Source of the DNA: Bradyrhizobiaceae bacterium
GTDB lineage: Bacteria > Pseudomonadota > Alphaproteobacteria > Rhizobiales > Xanthobacteraceae
Reading direction: 5' to 3'
NCBI GenBank assembly: GCA_020544565.1
Contig: CP078014.1
Coordinates: forward strand, 2,978,016-3,042,015
Length of the DNA: 64,000 nucleotides
The position numbers and the translations under genes were made by a program. The notes below the pieces were generated by a model that saw nothing but the letters and a program-made list of their open reading frames with translations, was not told where the DNA came from and did not search any database. The number at the start of each line of letters is the position of its first letter. Position 1 is the first letter of the stretch. This document shows, piece by piece, positions 1-8,196 of this stretch.

Positions 1-2
1 TC

Positions 3-743
3 GGCGCCTACTTCACCTATATCTATCTGAACTTCGTGTTCGCGCAGGCCGGCGTGCTGGCGCTACCCGCCGCCATCCTGTGCGCGATCGCGAGCGTGGT
101 CGTCGTCGCGATGCTGCTGTTTTTCGTGCTGTTCCGGCGCAAGATCGATTCCATTTCCTACATCATGGTGATCTCGCTGGCCTTCGCGCTGTTCATCGAG
201 CAGTTGACCAAGGTGTTTTTCGGCGTCACCAGCACCGGCGTTCCGCCGCTGGTCCGGGGCAGCGTCGATATTCTCGGCGTGCGCGTTCTCTACAAGGAGC
301 TGCTGCTGTTGCCGGTATCGTTGATCGCACTGGCGGCGCTCGAACTGTTCCTCAGCCGGTCGCGCACCGGGCGGGCGATCAAGGCGGTGGCGCAATGCCG
401 CGACGGCGCGGTGCTGATCGGCATCAAGCCCGACCGCGTGCTGGCTTTGACGATTGCGATCTCGGCGGCGCTCGCCGCACTCGCCGGCACGCTGGTCTCG
501 TCGCTCGTGACGGTTGCGCCCACGGTCTGGGGTTACTGGCTGATCAAGGCGTTTGCGATCGCCATCGTCGGCGGCCTCGGCAGCCTGCCCGGCGCGATCC
601 TGGCGGCGTTCCTTCTCAGCTTCGTGGAAATCGCCACCACGTTCACGCTGACGGATCAGTATGGCGAGCTGGTCGCCCTGATCATCATCGTCCTCATTCT
701 GCTGTTCCGTCCATCGGGTCTCATGGGCGCACGACAGGCATAG
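3..743 (+). CDS. livH: Branched-chain amino-acid ABC transporter permease, LivH type (5' partial)
   Basis: The reading frame is open from base 3, so the gene starts to the left of the window and its N-terminus is missing. The visible part is almost entirely hydrophobic helices and carries the LivH-like stretch GRAIKAVAQCRDGAVLIGI followed by the conserved glycine-rich IVGGLGSLPGAILAAF near the C-terminus. LivH is one of two inner-membrane permeases that form the channel of a branched-chain amino-acid or related amide importer. It is followed after 9 bases by livM and then livG and livF, the standard gene order. The substrate cannot be told from the permease; no periplasmic binding protein is in the window. 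Confidence 0.9.
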   Translation, partial: GAYFTYIYLNFVFAQAGVLALPAAILCAIASVVVVAMLLFFVLFRRKIDSISYIMVISLAFALFIEQLTKVFFGVTSTGVPPLVRGSVDILGVRVLYKELLLLPVSLIALAALELFLSRSRTGRAIKAVAQCRDGAVLIGIKPDRVLALTIAISAALAALAGTLVSSLVTVAPTVWGYWLIKAFAIAIVGGLGSLPGAILAAFLLSFVEIATTFTLTDQYGELVALIIIVLILLFRPSGLMGARQA

Positions 744-752
744 GAGAACGCA

Positions 753-1748
753 ATGTCGCAGTCCTTGCCCTTTCTGCGCCGGGCGGCATCCGGCCTTGTC
801 GAGGTCATCGTCGCGATGTCGCCGGCGTTCCTGGCGATGGTCGCAGGCATCGTGGCGCTGTCCTTCACCTCCGGCAATTTCTATGTGCTGGAAGTTCTGG
901 TGCTGGCGGTGATCTACATGCAGTTTGCCGCCAGTTGGGACATCCTGTGCGGACCGACCAATCAGGACAATTTCGGACTGGCGTTCTTCACCGGGAGCGC
1001 CGGCTATTGCGCCGCGATCCTCAACAAATCCCTTGGCCTTTCGCCGTGGCTGACGGTGCCGGCGGCGGGCGCGCTGGCCGCCGTCGCGGGGCTCGGCATC
1101 GGCTGGCTGGCGCTACGCCTGCGGGGTCCTTATTTCGCGCTGCTGACCATCGTGTTCGCCGCCGTGCTGTTCAAGTGCGCGTATATTTTTGCGAAGTTCA
1201 CCGGCGGCGAGGAAGGGATTTCCGGCATCCGCTCGTTCACCGACAGCGTCGAGACCGATCTTCTGGTCTGCGTCGTGCTGCTGTTCGTCTCGGTGTTCTG
1301 CATGACTGCCTTCATGCGCTCGCATTACGGGCTGATCCTGCGCGCGACCCGCCATAACGAAGACGCGGCGGTCGCCTCGGGGATCAATACGGCGCACTAC
1401 AAGATCGTCGGCTTCGGCGTCAGCGCCTTCTTCGCCGGGATCGGCGGCACCATGTTCGCGCATACTCACATGCAGGTCAGCCCGGAACTGATGGCGGGAT
1501 CGCTGTCCATTCTGGTGGTGCTGATGGCGGTCGCCGGCGGTCGCGGATCCCTGTTCGGGCCGATTTTCGCCGCGGCCATTCTGACCTTCTTCAACGAGTG
1601 GCTCCGCGTGATCGAGGTCTATCGCCCGATCATCTTCACCGGATCGCTCATTGCCCTGATCTATGTTTTCCCGAGCGGCGTCGCCAATACCGCGATGCTG
1701 GCGCGCGCACGTGGGCTACGCCGGTTTCTGTTGGGGCGGGAGGGATAA
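753..1748 (+). CDS. livM: Branched-chain amino-acid ABC transporter permease, LivM type
   Basis: A 331-aa polytopic inner-membrane protein, the usual LivM length. It shows the family stretch GPYFALLTIVFAAVL around residue 125 and, towards the end, the conserved GGRGSLFGPIFAAAIL. It pairs with LivH to make the membrane channel. An AGGAG ribosome site (from the livH stop region) lies just before the ATG. livG follows immediately after its stop codon, so the genes are surely co-transcribed. Confidence 0.92.
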   Translation: MSQSLPFLRRAASGLVEVIVAMSPAFLAMVAGIVALSFTSGNFYVLEVLVLAVIYMQFAASWDILCGPTNQDNFGLAFFTGSAGYCAAILNKSLGLSPWLTVPAAGALAAVAGLGIGWLALRLRGPYFALLTIVFAAVLFKCAYIFAKFTGGEEGISGIRSFTDSVETDLLVCVVLLFVSVFCMTAFMRSHYGLILRATRHNEDAAVASGINTAHYKIVGFGVSAFFAGIGGTMFAHTHMQVSPELMAGSLSILVVLMAVAGGRGSLFGPIFAAAILTFFNEWLRVIEVYRPIIFTGSLIALIYVFPSGVANTAMLARARGLRRFLLGREG

Positions 1749-2501
1749 ATGGCGCTGCTCACCGTATCCAACCTCACCCGCCACTTCGGCGGCGTGAAGG
1801 CGGTTCAGGAGCTGAATTTTCAGGTCGATGCCGGCACCATCTTCGGCATCATCGGCCCGAACGGCGCCGGCAAGACCAGCCTGTTCAATCTGCTGACGGG
1901 CTTCCTGAGCGCGGACAGCGGTTCGGTCCGCTTCCGCGACCGCGACATCCTGGGAGAAAAGCAGCACCGGCTGGTGGAGATGGGCATTGCCCGCACGTTC
2001 CAGCTGGTCAAACCGTTCTTCGGCATGACCGCGCTCGAAACCCTGATGATCCCGGGATGGGCGCAGCGCATGCGGACGCAACTGCAGAGCCCCGAGGCGC
2101 GCCGGGCACGGGCCCGCGAGCAGCTTGCACGCGTCGGTCTCGCCGACAAGGCGGCGGTCCTGGTCGACGACCTCAATCAGGGCGAGTTGCGGCTGCTCGA
2201 TGTCGCGCGTGCGGTCGCGACCGAGCCGGAGATCCTGTTTCTGGACGAACCGTTCTCCGGGCTTGGACAGGAGAGCATCGCGCGCCTGTCGACGATCATC
2301 ACCGACCTCAAGCGCGCGGGCGTCACGGTGGTCATCATCGAGCATCGGCTGCGCGAACTGATGCAACTCGTCGAGCATGTCATGGTGATGAATTTCGGCA
2401 GGAAGCTCACGGAGGGCAATCCCGCCGACGTCGTTCAGGACACCGCCGTCATCGAAGCCTATCTTGGCAAGGGGAAACATCTTGGCACTGTTGGAGGTTG
2501 A
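1749..2501 (+). CDS. livG: Branched-chain amino-acid ABC transporter ATP-binding protein, LivG type
   Basis: A 250-aa ABC ATPase. Walker A is GPNGAGKTS at residues 36-44 and Walker B is LFLDEP at 163-168, followed by the switch histidine in IIEHRL. The signature motif is degenerate (LNQGEL, 142-147), within the looser range that LivG proteins show. It powers the LivH/LivM channel from the cytoplasmic side as a partner of LivF. Its 3' end overlaps the start of livF, so translation of the two is probably coupled. Confidence 0.92.
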   Translation: MALLTVSNLTRHFGGVKAVQELNFQVDAGTIFGIIGPNGAGKTSLFNLLTGFLSADSGSVRFRDRDILGEKQHRLVEMGIARTFQLVKPFFGMTALETLMIPGWAQRMRTQLQSPEARRARAREQLARVGLADKAAVLVDDLNQGELRLLDVARAVATEPEILFLDEPFSGLGQESIARLSTIITDLKRAGVTVVIIEHRLRELMQLVEHVMVMNFGRKLTEGNPADVVQDTAVIEAYLGKGKHLGTVGG

Positions 2502-3189
2502 TGGCCTCAGCGCGTTCTATGGCCATTTGCGCGCGCTCAGCGATATTTCGCTCACCGTCGAAGCCGGCGAACTGGTTTCGATCATCGGCGCCAACGGCGC
2601 GGGAAAGACGACCTGCCTGCGCGCGCTGTCCGGCCTGATCGCGACCACGGGCACCATCCGCTTCGACGGGCAGAATCTCGCGGGCCTGAGCCCGCAGGAC
2701 ATTGTCGGGCTGGGCGTCGTGCATTGCCCGGAGGGGCGCAAGCTTTTCCCCGACATGACGGTGGGTGAGAATCTCAGCCTCGGCGCGTTTCTACGCAGCG
2801 ATCGCGCCGCGATCCGCGACGATCTGGAGCGGGTCAATGAGCTGTTTCCGATCCTTCATGAACGTCGCGAGCAGAAGGCCGGCACGCTGAGCGGCGGCGA
2901 ACAGCAGATGCTGGCCATCGGCCGCGCGCTGATGTGCCGGCCGCGCATCCTGCTGCTCGACGAACCCTCGTTCGGCATCGCGCCGATCATCGTCGATCGC
3001 ATCTTCGAGGTGATCCAAGAGCTCAATGCCGGCGGCCTCACGACGCTGCTGGTCGAACAGAACGTCTCGCTGGCTCTGGACGTCTGCAGTCGCGCCTATG
3101 TGCTGGAGAGCGGCCGGGTGGTGCTGGCCGGGTCATCGGCCGACATCGCCGCAGACAAGGCTGTCCGCGAGACGTATCTCGGCATGTAG
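2482..3189 (+). CDS. livF: Branched-chain amino-acid ABC transporter ATP-binding protein, LivF type
   Basis: A 235-aa ABC ATPase with Walker A GANGAGKTT (36-44), the LSGGEQQ signature and Walker B LLLDEPS, followed by the LivF-like FGIAPIIVDRIFEVI. I chose the TTG at 2482 because an AAGGGGA ribosome site lies just upstream and the product then begins with MALLEVDGL, as in the family. The longer reading from TTG 2464 adds six residues and has no better site. It is the last gene of the transporter operon. Confidence 0.9.
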   Translation: MALLEVDGLSAFYGHLRALSDISLTVEAGELVSIIGANGAGKTTCLRALSGLIATTGTIRFDGQNLAGLSPQDIVGLGVVHCPEGRKLFPDMTVGENLSLGAFLRSDRAAIRDDLERVNELFPILHERREQKAGTLSGGEQQMLAIGRALMCRPRILLLDEPSFGIAPIIVDRIFEVIQELNAGGLTTLLVEQNVSLALDVCSRAYVLESGRVVLAGSSADIAADKAVRETYLGM

Positions 3190-3206
3190 CGGACCTGCGG
3201 GCACGC

Positions 3207-3224
3207 GACGACGACGTCGTCGTC
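3207..3224. repeat. 18-bp perfect palindrome between convergent genes
   Basis: GACGACGAC is followed directly by GTCGTCGTC. It sits in the 49-base gap between the stops of livF (+) and the PAS gene (-), so it could act as a two-way hairpin. There is no T-run, so a rho-independent terminator is not proven. Confidence 0.4.
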
Positions 3225-3238
3225 TGATCGCAAACGTG

Positions 3239-3643
3239 CTAGCCGGGCGGCGCGCTCTTTTGCGGCATGCGATCGGTGATGTCGCGTGCTACCGCCACCG
3301 AGCCGATCACCTCGCCGCCATCGCCGCTGGTCACGAGCGCAAAGGTCATCTCCACATACAGCTTGCGGCCACTCTTATGCAGCGCGCGGGTGCGCGTCGG
3401 GCGGCCTTCGAGCTTCAGGGCGCCATTGGCCATCGCAGCATCGAAGCCCCTCCAGTGGGGCGCCCGCAGATGCTCGGGAATGATCAGATCGAGACTCTGG
3501 CCGAGCGCCTCGTCCCGCGAAAAGCCATAGAGCGCCGTCGAGGCGCCATTCCAGCGCACGATCGTTCCCGCGCGGTCGGCGTAGATCACCGCGTCCGCGG
3601 CCTGATCGAGGATCAATTCCGCCAATTGAGAGGGATCGTCCAT
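3239..3643 (-). CDS. Single PAS-domain protein
   Basis: A 134-aa protein that is essentially one PAS sensory domain. It starts with the typical ILDQAADAVIYADRAGTI and NGASTALYGFSRDEALGQ, has LHKSGRKLYVEMTF in the middle and ends with the PAC-like VIGSVAVARDITDR. There is no kinase, GGDEF or HTH output domain, so it probably signals by protein contact or is a trimmed sensor. The ligand cannot be read from the sequence. It lies downstream of the NsrR-like gene on the same strand, 105 bases after its stop codon. Confidence 0.8.
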   Translation of the reverse strand: MDDPSQLAELILDQAADAVIYADRAGTIVRWNGASTALYGFSRDEALGQSLDLIIPEHLRAPHWRGFDAAMANGALKLEGRPTRTRALHKSGRKLYVEMTFALVTSGDGGEVIGSVAVARDITDRMPQKSAPPG

Positions 3644-3748
3644 GCCGGCTCCTCCTGATCGAGACCGATCACCATGTCCGGAAAATCATACATGGTGCTG
3701 CGATCGGATACACCGTCCGATGCCATCGGAGCGACTGCCGGAGCGCCG

Positions 3749-4198
3749 TCATGACGCAAGCCTCCGTCCACCGGCCGCACGCCGGGATGGCGGGGGCGGC
3801 GGATAGGCGCATTCCGCCAGCGTGGTTTCATCCAGCGTGCGCATGAACGCCTCGCGGGCCTCGGCGAGCTTGCCCTTCAGCCGGCAGCGCGGCGTCAACG
3901 TGCAGCAACCGCCGTCGTCACGAAAGCATTCGACCAGCGCCTGCCGCTGCTCGAGGCTGCGGACGACCGCGCCGAGGGTGATGTCCTCCGGCGGGCGGGC
4001 GAGGCGAAAACCGCCGCCAACGCCGCGCTGGGTGCGCACGAACCCGGCATCCGCCAGATCGCGGATGATCTTGGTCAGGTGGTTGCGGGAAATGCCGAAT
4101 TCGGTGGCGATGTCGCTGGTCGAAAAGGACCGCTGGGTATCGGCGGCGAGCCGCATCAGCGCCCGCAGGCCGAAATCGGTGAATTGAGTGAGACGCAT
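3749..4198 (-). CDS. nsrR: Rrf2-family transcriptional repressor, NsrR-like
   Basis: A 149-aa regulator. The N-terminal winged helix runs from MRLTQFTDFGLRAL, with the recognition helix around GISRNHLTKIIRDL (35-48) and the wing RGVGGGFRLA (58-67). Four cysteines at about 91, 98, 99 and 105 lie where NsrR holds its iron-sulfur cluster. NsrR family members sense nitric oxide through that cluster and repress nitrosative-stress genes. The divergent neighbour is a Ric/YtfE repair protein, a classical NsrR target, which supports NsrR over IscR. The C-terminal tail is proline- and arginine-rich and probably disordered. Confidence 0.82.
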   Translation of the reverse strand: MRLTQFTDFGLRALMRLAADTQRSFSTSDIATEFGISRNHLTKIIRDLADAGFVRTQRGVGGGFRLARPPEDITLGAVVRSLEQRQALVECFRDDGGCCTLTPRCRLKGKLAEAREAFMRTLDETTLAECAYPPPPPSRRAAGGRRLAS

Positions 4199-4220
4199 GG
4201 CTGGCTTCCGTCGGAGCTGT

Positions 4221-4236
4221 GCAAATCGGCATTTGC
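4221..4236. promoter_or_regulatory. Inverted repeat upstream of nsrR, candidate operator
   Basis: GCAAAT and ATTTGC form perfect 6-bp arms around a CGGC spacer, 22 bases upstream of the nsrR start codon. The position suits autoregulation. That NsrR binds here is an inference. Confidence 0.4.
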
Positions 4237-4259
4237 AAGTCCGATGTTAATCGGTTAAA

Positions 4260-4288
4260 TTGACATTTGAAATACCTATTTATGGATG
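4260..4288 (+). promoter_or_regulatory. Candidate promoter with NsrR-type operator for the ric operon
   Basis: A perfect -35 hexamer TTGACA (4260-4265) is followed by an AT-rich stretch with a possible -10 (TATGGA, 4281-4286; 15-base spacer). The 9-bp palindrome ATTTGAAAT (4265-4273) lies between the two boxes and resembles the ATTT-N-AAAT core of NsrR operators. Repressor bound here would block the polymerase. A leader of about 150 bases would then precede ric. Confidence 0.5.
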
Positions 4289-4443
4289 GCGGGGACAGGT
4301 GGCTGAGCGAGGTCAACATCGACTGAGCGCAGCCAACGGCATGCCGGAGGCGGAACGGCGCTGACCCTCACCGCGTGATGTCGGGAGCGGGCGAGCGTTC
4401 CGCCGGATTCGGCAAGAAACAACACTCAGCAAGGAGAAATGCC

Positions 4444-4989
4444 ATGAGTGATACCGCAACGATCGCCACCACAACGATGACCCGCGCCGTCGCAGACGCG
4501 CCGCAAGAGACCGGCGCCCTGATCGATCACATCCTCACCCGCTATCACGAAACCCATCGCCGCGAGCTGCCGGAACTGGTGCAGCTTGCGCGCAGGGTCG
4601 AGGCCGTCCATGCGGACCACGCCGCCGTGCCGCGGGGTCTCTCAGATCTGCTGCACCAGATCCTCGGCGAGATCGAAGTGCACATGAAGAAGGAAGAGTT
4701 GATTCTGTTCCCGGCAATGCGGCGGGGCGTCAATGGGCTCGCCGTGCCGATCACGCAGATGCGCCACGACCACGACGATCAGGACGCGCAGTTGCATGCA
4801 GCCGAGCAGCTCACCGACGGCTTCAAGCCGCCGCAGGATGCCTGCGGCTCGTGGCGGGCGCTCTATGAGCGCACGGCCAAATTCGCCGACGACTTCGCAG
4901 CGCACCTTCATCTTGAAAACGACGTGCTGTTTCCTCGCTTCGAGCAGACGGCTGCCCCGCAGGGCGAGACAAAAGGACCTCTGCCATGA
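4444..4989 (+). CDS. ytfE: Ric/YtfE-family hemerythrin-like iron-sulfur cluster repair protein
   Basis: A 181-aa four-helix di-iron protein. The iron-binding His and Glu residues stand out: DHILTRYHETHRREL (28-42), HMKKEELILFP (80-90), MRHDHDDQ (107-113) and HLHLENDVLFPRF (154-167). This is the signature of RIC proteins (YtfE, DnrN, ScdA), which repair iron-sulfur clusters damaged by nitric oxide or oxidants. The ATG at 4444 is preceded by AAGGAG at a good distance; an in-frame ATG at 4375 lacks one. The divergent nsrR-like gene and the operator between them suggest NO-induced expression. Confidence 0.85.
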   Translation: MSDTATIATTTMTRAVADAPQETGALIDHILTRYHETHRRELPELVQLARRVEAVHADHAAVPRGLSDLLHQILGEIEVHMKKEELILFPAMRRGVNGLAVPITQMRHDHDDQDAQLHAAEQLTDGFKPPQDACGSWRALYERTAKFADDFAAHLHLENDVLFPRFEQTAAPQGETKGPLP

Positions 4990-5120
4990 CCGATCCTCGG
5001 GATAGCCAATTCGTCGTTCCCGAAATGGAGCAACGCCCCGGCTCCAGTCTGATGCGCATGCTGGTGGTCGGCCTGATACTGATCGTAATCGGGATGATCG
5101 TGGTGGCGATAATCTCCTGA
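4986..5120 (+). CDS. 44-aa single-pass membrane protein coupled to ric
   Basis: A short gene starting in an ATGA overlap with the stop codon of the ric gene, so it is very probably translated by re-initiation. The first 23 residues are polar; the rest is one hydrophobic helix (LVVGLILIVIGMIVVAIIS). I do not recognise a family. The strict coupling to a nitric-oxide repair gene suggests a membrane anchor or helper in the same response, which is only an inference. Confidence 0.65.
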   Translation: MTDPRDSQFVVPEMEQRPGSSLMRMLVVGLILIVIGMIVVAIIS

Positions 5121-5462
5121 CGCGATCCGCCAGGTCGAATCGTCGCCACAGCGCATCAGCGAACGCCGCGTCAGCGCGCTGCCCGCCCCGCGTCAGGAAA
5201 CGCCGCCCTCCGGCCCCGGCTCCCGCCGCAGCGCGAGCCATTGACATTGCATCACTGCAACGGTGCGTCGCTGAAACGATGCGTTGCTGCAGTGACGCGT
5301 GACGCCGGATGTGCGTTCGCTCCAAGGGGCATCCTCGCTTCTCGCGCGCCGTCACCCTTGACCATGGGATAACCTCCCGCCCCTTCCCACTCCCCGCCGC
5401 CTGGACTATGAAAGTAGCGTCCAGCGTTTCCGTTCCGGAAACACATAACCGTAGGTGTTGTC
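5121..5462. other. Non-coding gap with an imperfect inverted repeat
   Basis: No gene is seen in these 342 bases. TCACTGC (5252-5258) and GCAGTGA (5289-5295) form an inverted repeat about 170 bases before the baeRF gene, partly extended by ACG and CGT. A TTGACA at 5241 has no convincing -10 partner. The repeat may be a regulator site. Confidence 0.35.
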
Positions 5463-6584
5463 GTGCTGCATATCGACCTTCCGACCCGCGCTGAGATCGA
5501 GAAGCTGGCCGCGTATCGGCAGAGCCCGGCGGTTTCGATCTACCTCCGGACCACGCCTCTGACCCAGGACACCGATGCCGACCGCATCGAGCTGAAGAAC
5601 CAGTTGAAGGCGGCGGTGGCCGAGATGACCGAAGCCGGCATCGACAAGCGGTCGATCGCGCCGATCGAGGAGAGCGTCGGCGCACTGATCGAGGACGATG
5701 ATTTCTGGGCGTTCCAGGCCAACAGCCTGGCCATCTTCGTCACCCCCACGAAGATCCAGACCTTCCGCCTCGCCAACAAGCTGACCAGCATGGTGGAGGT
5801 TGCCGACCGCTTCCACCTGAAGCCGCTGATCCGCGCCGTCACCTTCCCGCACAACGCCTATGTGCTGGCGATCGGCATCGGGGCGGTGCGCTTCATCGAG
5901 GTCTCCGCCGACCTGCCGCCGCACGCGGTCAAGGTGCCGCACCTGCCGCGCGACGCCAACCAGGCCATCGGCCGGCGCAGCCATCTGGAGCGTTCCGGCG
6001 CGATGCGTTCGGGCGAGGCCACCAGCGAACACGCGCTGCTGACCCGCTATGCCCGCGCCGTGGACGAGGCGCTGCGTCCGGTGCTCGCCGGCCACAGCCG
6101 GCCGCTGGTCATCGCCGCCACCGAGCCGCTGGCCTCGATCTTCCGCTCGGTGTCGAGCTATCCGCACGTCACCGACGCAACCATTCCCGGCAGCCCCGAC
6201 CATGTGCCGGAGCACGAGTTGGCAGCCGCGGCCCGCACCGTGCTCGACGGCGTCTATGCGGCTGAGATGGCGGCAGTCGCCGCGCTCTATACCCAGCGCG
6301 AGGCACAGGGCCGGGCCACCGCCGACGTGGCGCAGGCCGCGCGCGCCGCCACCTACGGCGCGGTGGACACGCTGATCGTCGACATGGACAGCACACGCCC
6401 GGGAACGGTGGACGACGAAACCGGTGCCGTGACCTTCGCCGAGACCGCCGACGCCATCAATTACGGTGTGGTGGACGAGATCGCCCGGCGAGCGCTGGAG
6501 ACCGGCGCGCGGGTGATTTCCGCCCGGCGGGCCGAGATCCCCGGCGGCGGCGAACTGGCGGCGATCCTGCGCTATCCGGTCTGA
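5463..6584 (+). CDS. baeRF-family protein (bacterial/archaeal eRF1-like fold)
   Basis: A 373-aa soluble protein with the features of the baeRF families: an N-terminal domain beginning LPTRAEIEKLAAYRQSPAVS, a central part with PLVIAATEPLASIFR, and a C-terminal domain with AARAATYGAVDTLIVDMDS and a final GGELAAILRYPV. These proteins resemble release factor eRF1 and have been proposed to act on ribosomes or RNA; I do not know an experimentally proven role. The start is a GTG. It stands alone on the plus strand between the ric operon and a convergent DUF2239 gene. Confidence 0.75.
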   Translation: MLHIDLPTRAEIEKLAAYRQSPAVSIYLRTTPLTQDTDADRIELKNQLKAAVAEMTEAGIDKRSIAPIEESVGALIEDDDFWAFQANSLAIFVTPTKIQTFRLANKLTSMVEVADRFHLKPLIRAVTFPHNAYVLAIGIGAVRFIEVSADLPPHAVKVPHLPRDANQAIGRRSHLERSGAMRSGEATSEHALLTRYARAVDEALRPVLAGHSRPLVIAATEPLASIFRSVSSYPHVTDATIPGSPDHVPEHELAAAARTVLDGVYAAEMAAVAALYTQREAQGRATADVAQAARAATYGAVDTLIVDMDSTRPGTVDDETGAVTFAETADAINYGVVDEIARRALETGARVISARRAEIPGGGELAAILRYPV

Positions 6585-6858
6585 GCGGGCCAGCGGCGCG
6601 GTTGTCGAAACGGATCCCGCGGTAGCGGCGCGCTGCCGGTTTTGCAGAACGAACCCGTTCACCGGATCATCTGCGTTCCCGGCAGGACCGTTTCGTTGGT
6701 CTCGTCACCGAAGCTGCCTGGGCCAGCTCAATCCCGTTGGCTTGCCTCCGGAAACCGCAGCAGGTTCAGCATGACAATGCTGCCTTCGAGTCCGCGCTGG
6801 GCGAAAAGTTTGCCAGCGTTCTGCGTCGGCTCGGGATTGTGAGGCTTGGTGAGCGCTC

Positions 6859-7530
6859 TCACGGCGCTGCCCTTCTGTCCCTTGTCTTGTCGTTCGAATG
6901 ATCGGGCGGGCCGAACGCCAGCTGCAGGGCGTGCAACCGGATGTCTTGCGGCCACGTGGCAATCCATTGCTCCAGCCTGGAACGATCATCAGCAAAAAGC
7001 GCGCGGATCGCCTCTTCATAGCCGGGCAGATCACCAGCCATCGCCTGCATGAACCGATAGGCGGCCTCTTGGGCGACGCGGCGCTGCTGCCGCGTTCCTC
7101 CGTTCCGCCGGGCTTCCTCCACCAGTCTTCTCAGAACGGCGGACGCACCCCCGGGTTGGGCGGCCAGCCATTCCCAATGTCTCGGTAACAGTGTCACCTC
7201 TCGCGAGATCACCCCCAGTTTGGGCCGCCCTCGACCTCGCGGTTCAGAAGCCTCGTCCTTTGTCGGCTCGGAGGCGTCACTTGATCGGCGCCCATACTTT
7301 CCGATGGAGATCCGGGGAGGCTGGGACAACCTCTCGATAACCTCAGCCTTGGTGCCACGCAGATCCAGATCAATGATGCGGCCCGTGGTGTCGTCGAAGA
7401 CGAGGACCGTGATCGAAGGGTCTTTTTCTGTTGCCGCTTTGACGGCGAGAGCCACTTCGATCAGCGGGCCGGTCAACAGCCGCCGCTGGCCGCCAAAGGC
7501 CGTGCAGAGTTTCGAGAGGGGATTGGACAC
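6859..7530 (-). CDS. DUF2239-family protein
   Basis: A 223-aa soluble protein. Its layout fits DUF2239: an N-terminal part with FGGQRRLLTGPLIEVALAVK and a stretch VLVFDDTTGRIIDLDLRGT, then GRPKLGVISREVTLLPRHWEWLAAQPGGASAVLRRLV, which reads like a ribbon-helix or VirC2-like DNA-binding segment. The C-terminal helix ends in a charged tail. The function is unknown. The 274 bases before it, up to the baeRF gene, show nothing I can support. Confidence 0.75.
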   Translation of the reverse strand: MSNPLSKLCTAFGGQRRLLTGPLIEVALAVKAATEKDPSITVLVFDDTTGRIIDLDLRGTKAEVIERLSQPPRISIGKYGRRSSDASEPTKDEASEPRGRGRPKLGVISREVTLLPRHWEWLAAQPGGASAVLRRLVEEARRNGGTRQQRRVAQEAAYRFMQAMAGDLPGYEEAIRALFADDRSRLEQWIATWPQDIRLHALQLAFGPPDHSNDKTRDRRAAP

Positions 7531-7675
7531 GCTCGCAGCACCAAAGTTGTGAAGCTAATTAATACCCAGGTAAAATTCTTGCGTCAATATCACCCGTGTA
7601 ATATTTATCCCGCATAGGCTTCGGAACGGCGAGACGATCCGCATTGTGTCGCAACGGGTTGAAAGGAGTGACGAG

Positions 7676-8170
7676 ATGAAGGGCGAGGCGCGCAAGGCCG
7701 CCATTGCTGCCTACAAAGAACGTAAAGTCGTTGGCGGAATCTATCTGGTTCGCTGCGAAGCCTCGGGTGAAGGGTGGGTTGGACAATGGCCCGACATCGA
7801 GACCATACAGACCCGCTTATGGTTCACGCTGCGACAGGGCACGAACCCCCACAAGGAACTGCTTGAGGCTTGGCGCAGACATGGCGAAGCACAGTTCAGC
7901 TTTGAGATCCTGGAAAAGCTGGAAGATGAAAAATCTTCCTACAGGTGCCTGCCGCCTACGGGACCGCTCCAGCGATCGCGCTGCTGCCGCCTGCCATGGC
8001 GCAATAAATTCGCATATGAATGGCTCGATGCACATAAGGAGACAAGTAATGTTGTCAAGCAGAGTATCCGGCTGCATCAACATCGGTCGGGATATTCCTC
8101 TCTTTCGTCAGGCTCCAACCGGATTGATCTTGCGCAAAGCACCCCCTGCGCAACTGGCGATACTTATTGA
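7676..8170 (+). pseudogene. GIY-YIG nuclease-family gene, apparently frameshifted
   Basis: The first 80 or so codons match the small GIY-YIG proteins common in Bradyrhizobium relatives: MKGEARKAAIAAYKER, then GGIYLVRCEASGEGWVGQ as the GIY-YIG core, and FEILEKLEDEKSSY. After that point the frame reads a cysteine- and serine-rich tail unlike the family, whose expected C-terminus is a helix rich in Lys and Ala. The neighbouring frame from about 7960 (RDRSSDRAAAACHGAI) looks more like that helix. I read this as a frameshift near 7945-7960. AAGGAG precedes the ATG at 7676. Confidence 0.6.
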
Positions 8171-8196
8171 AGACCGGATGGTGAAAGCGTTCAATA

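Noticed and set aside
4260..4275. FNR/NnrR-type box
   Set aside because: TTGAC is present, but the second half needed for a TTGAC-N4-GTCAA-like box is not; the ATTT-N-AAAT palindrome fits NsrR better.
5406..6662. 418-aa minus-strand open frame
   Set aside because: Antisense to the baeRF gene; shadow frame composition.
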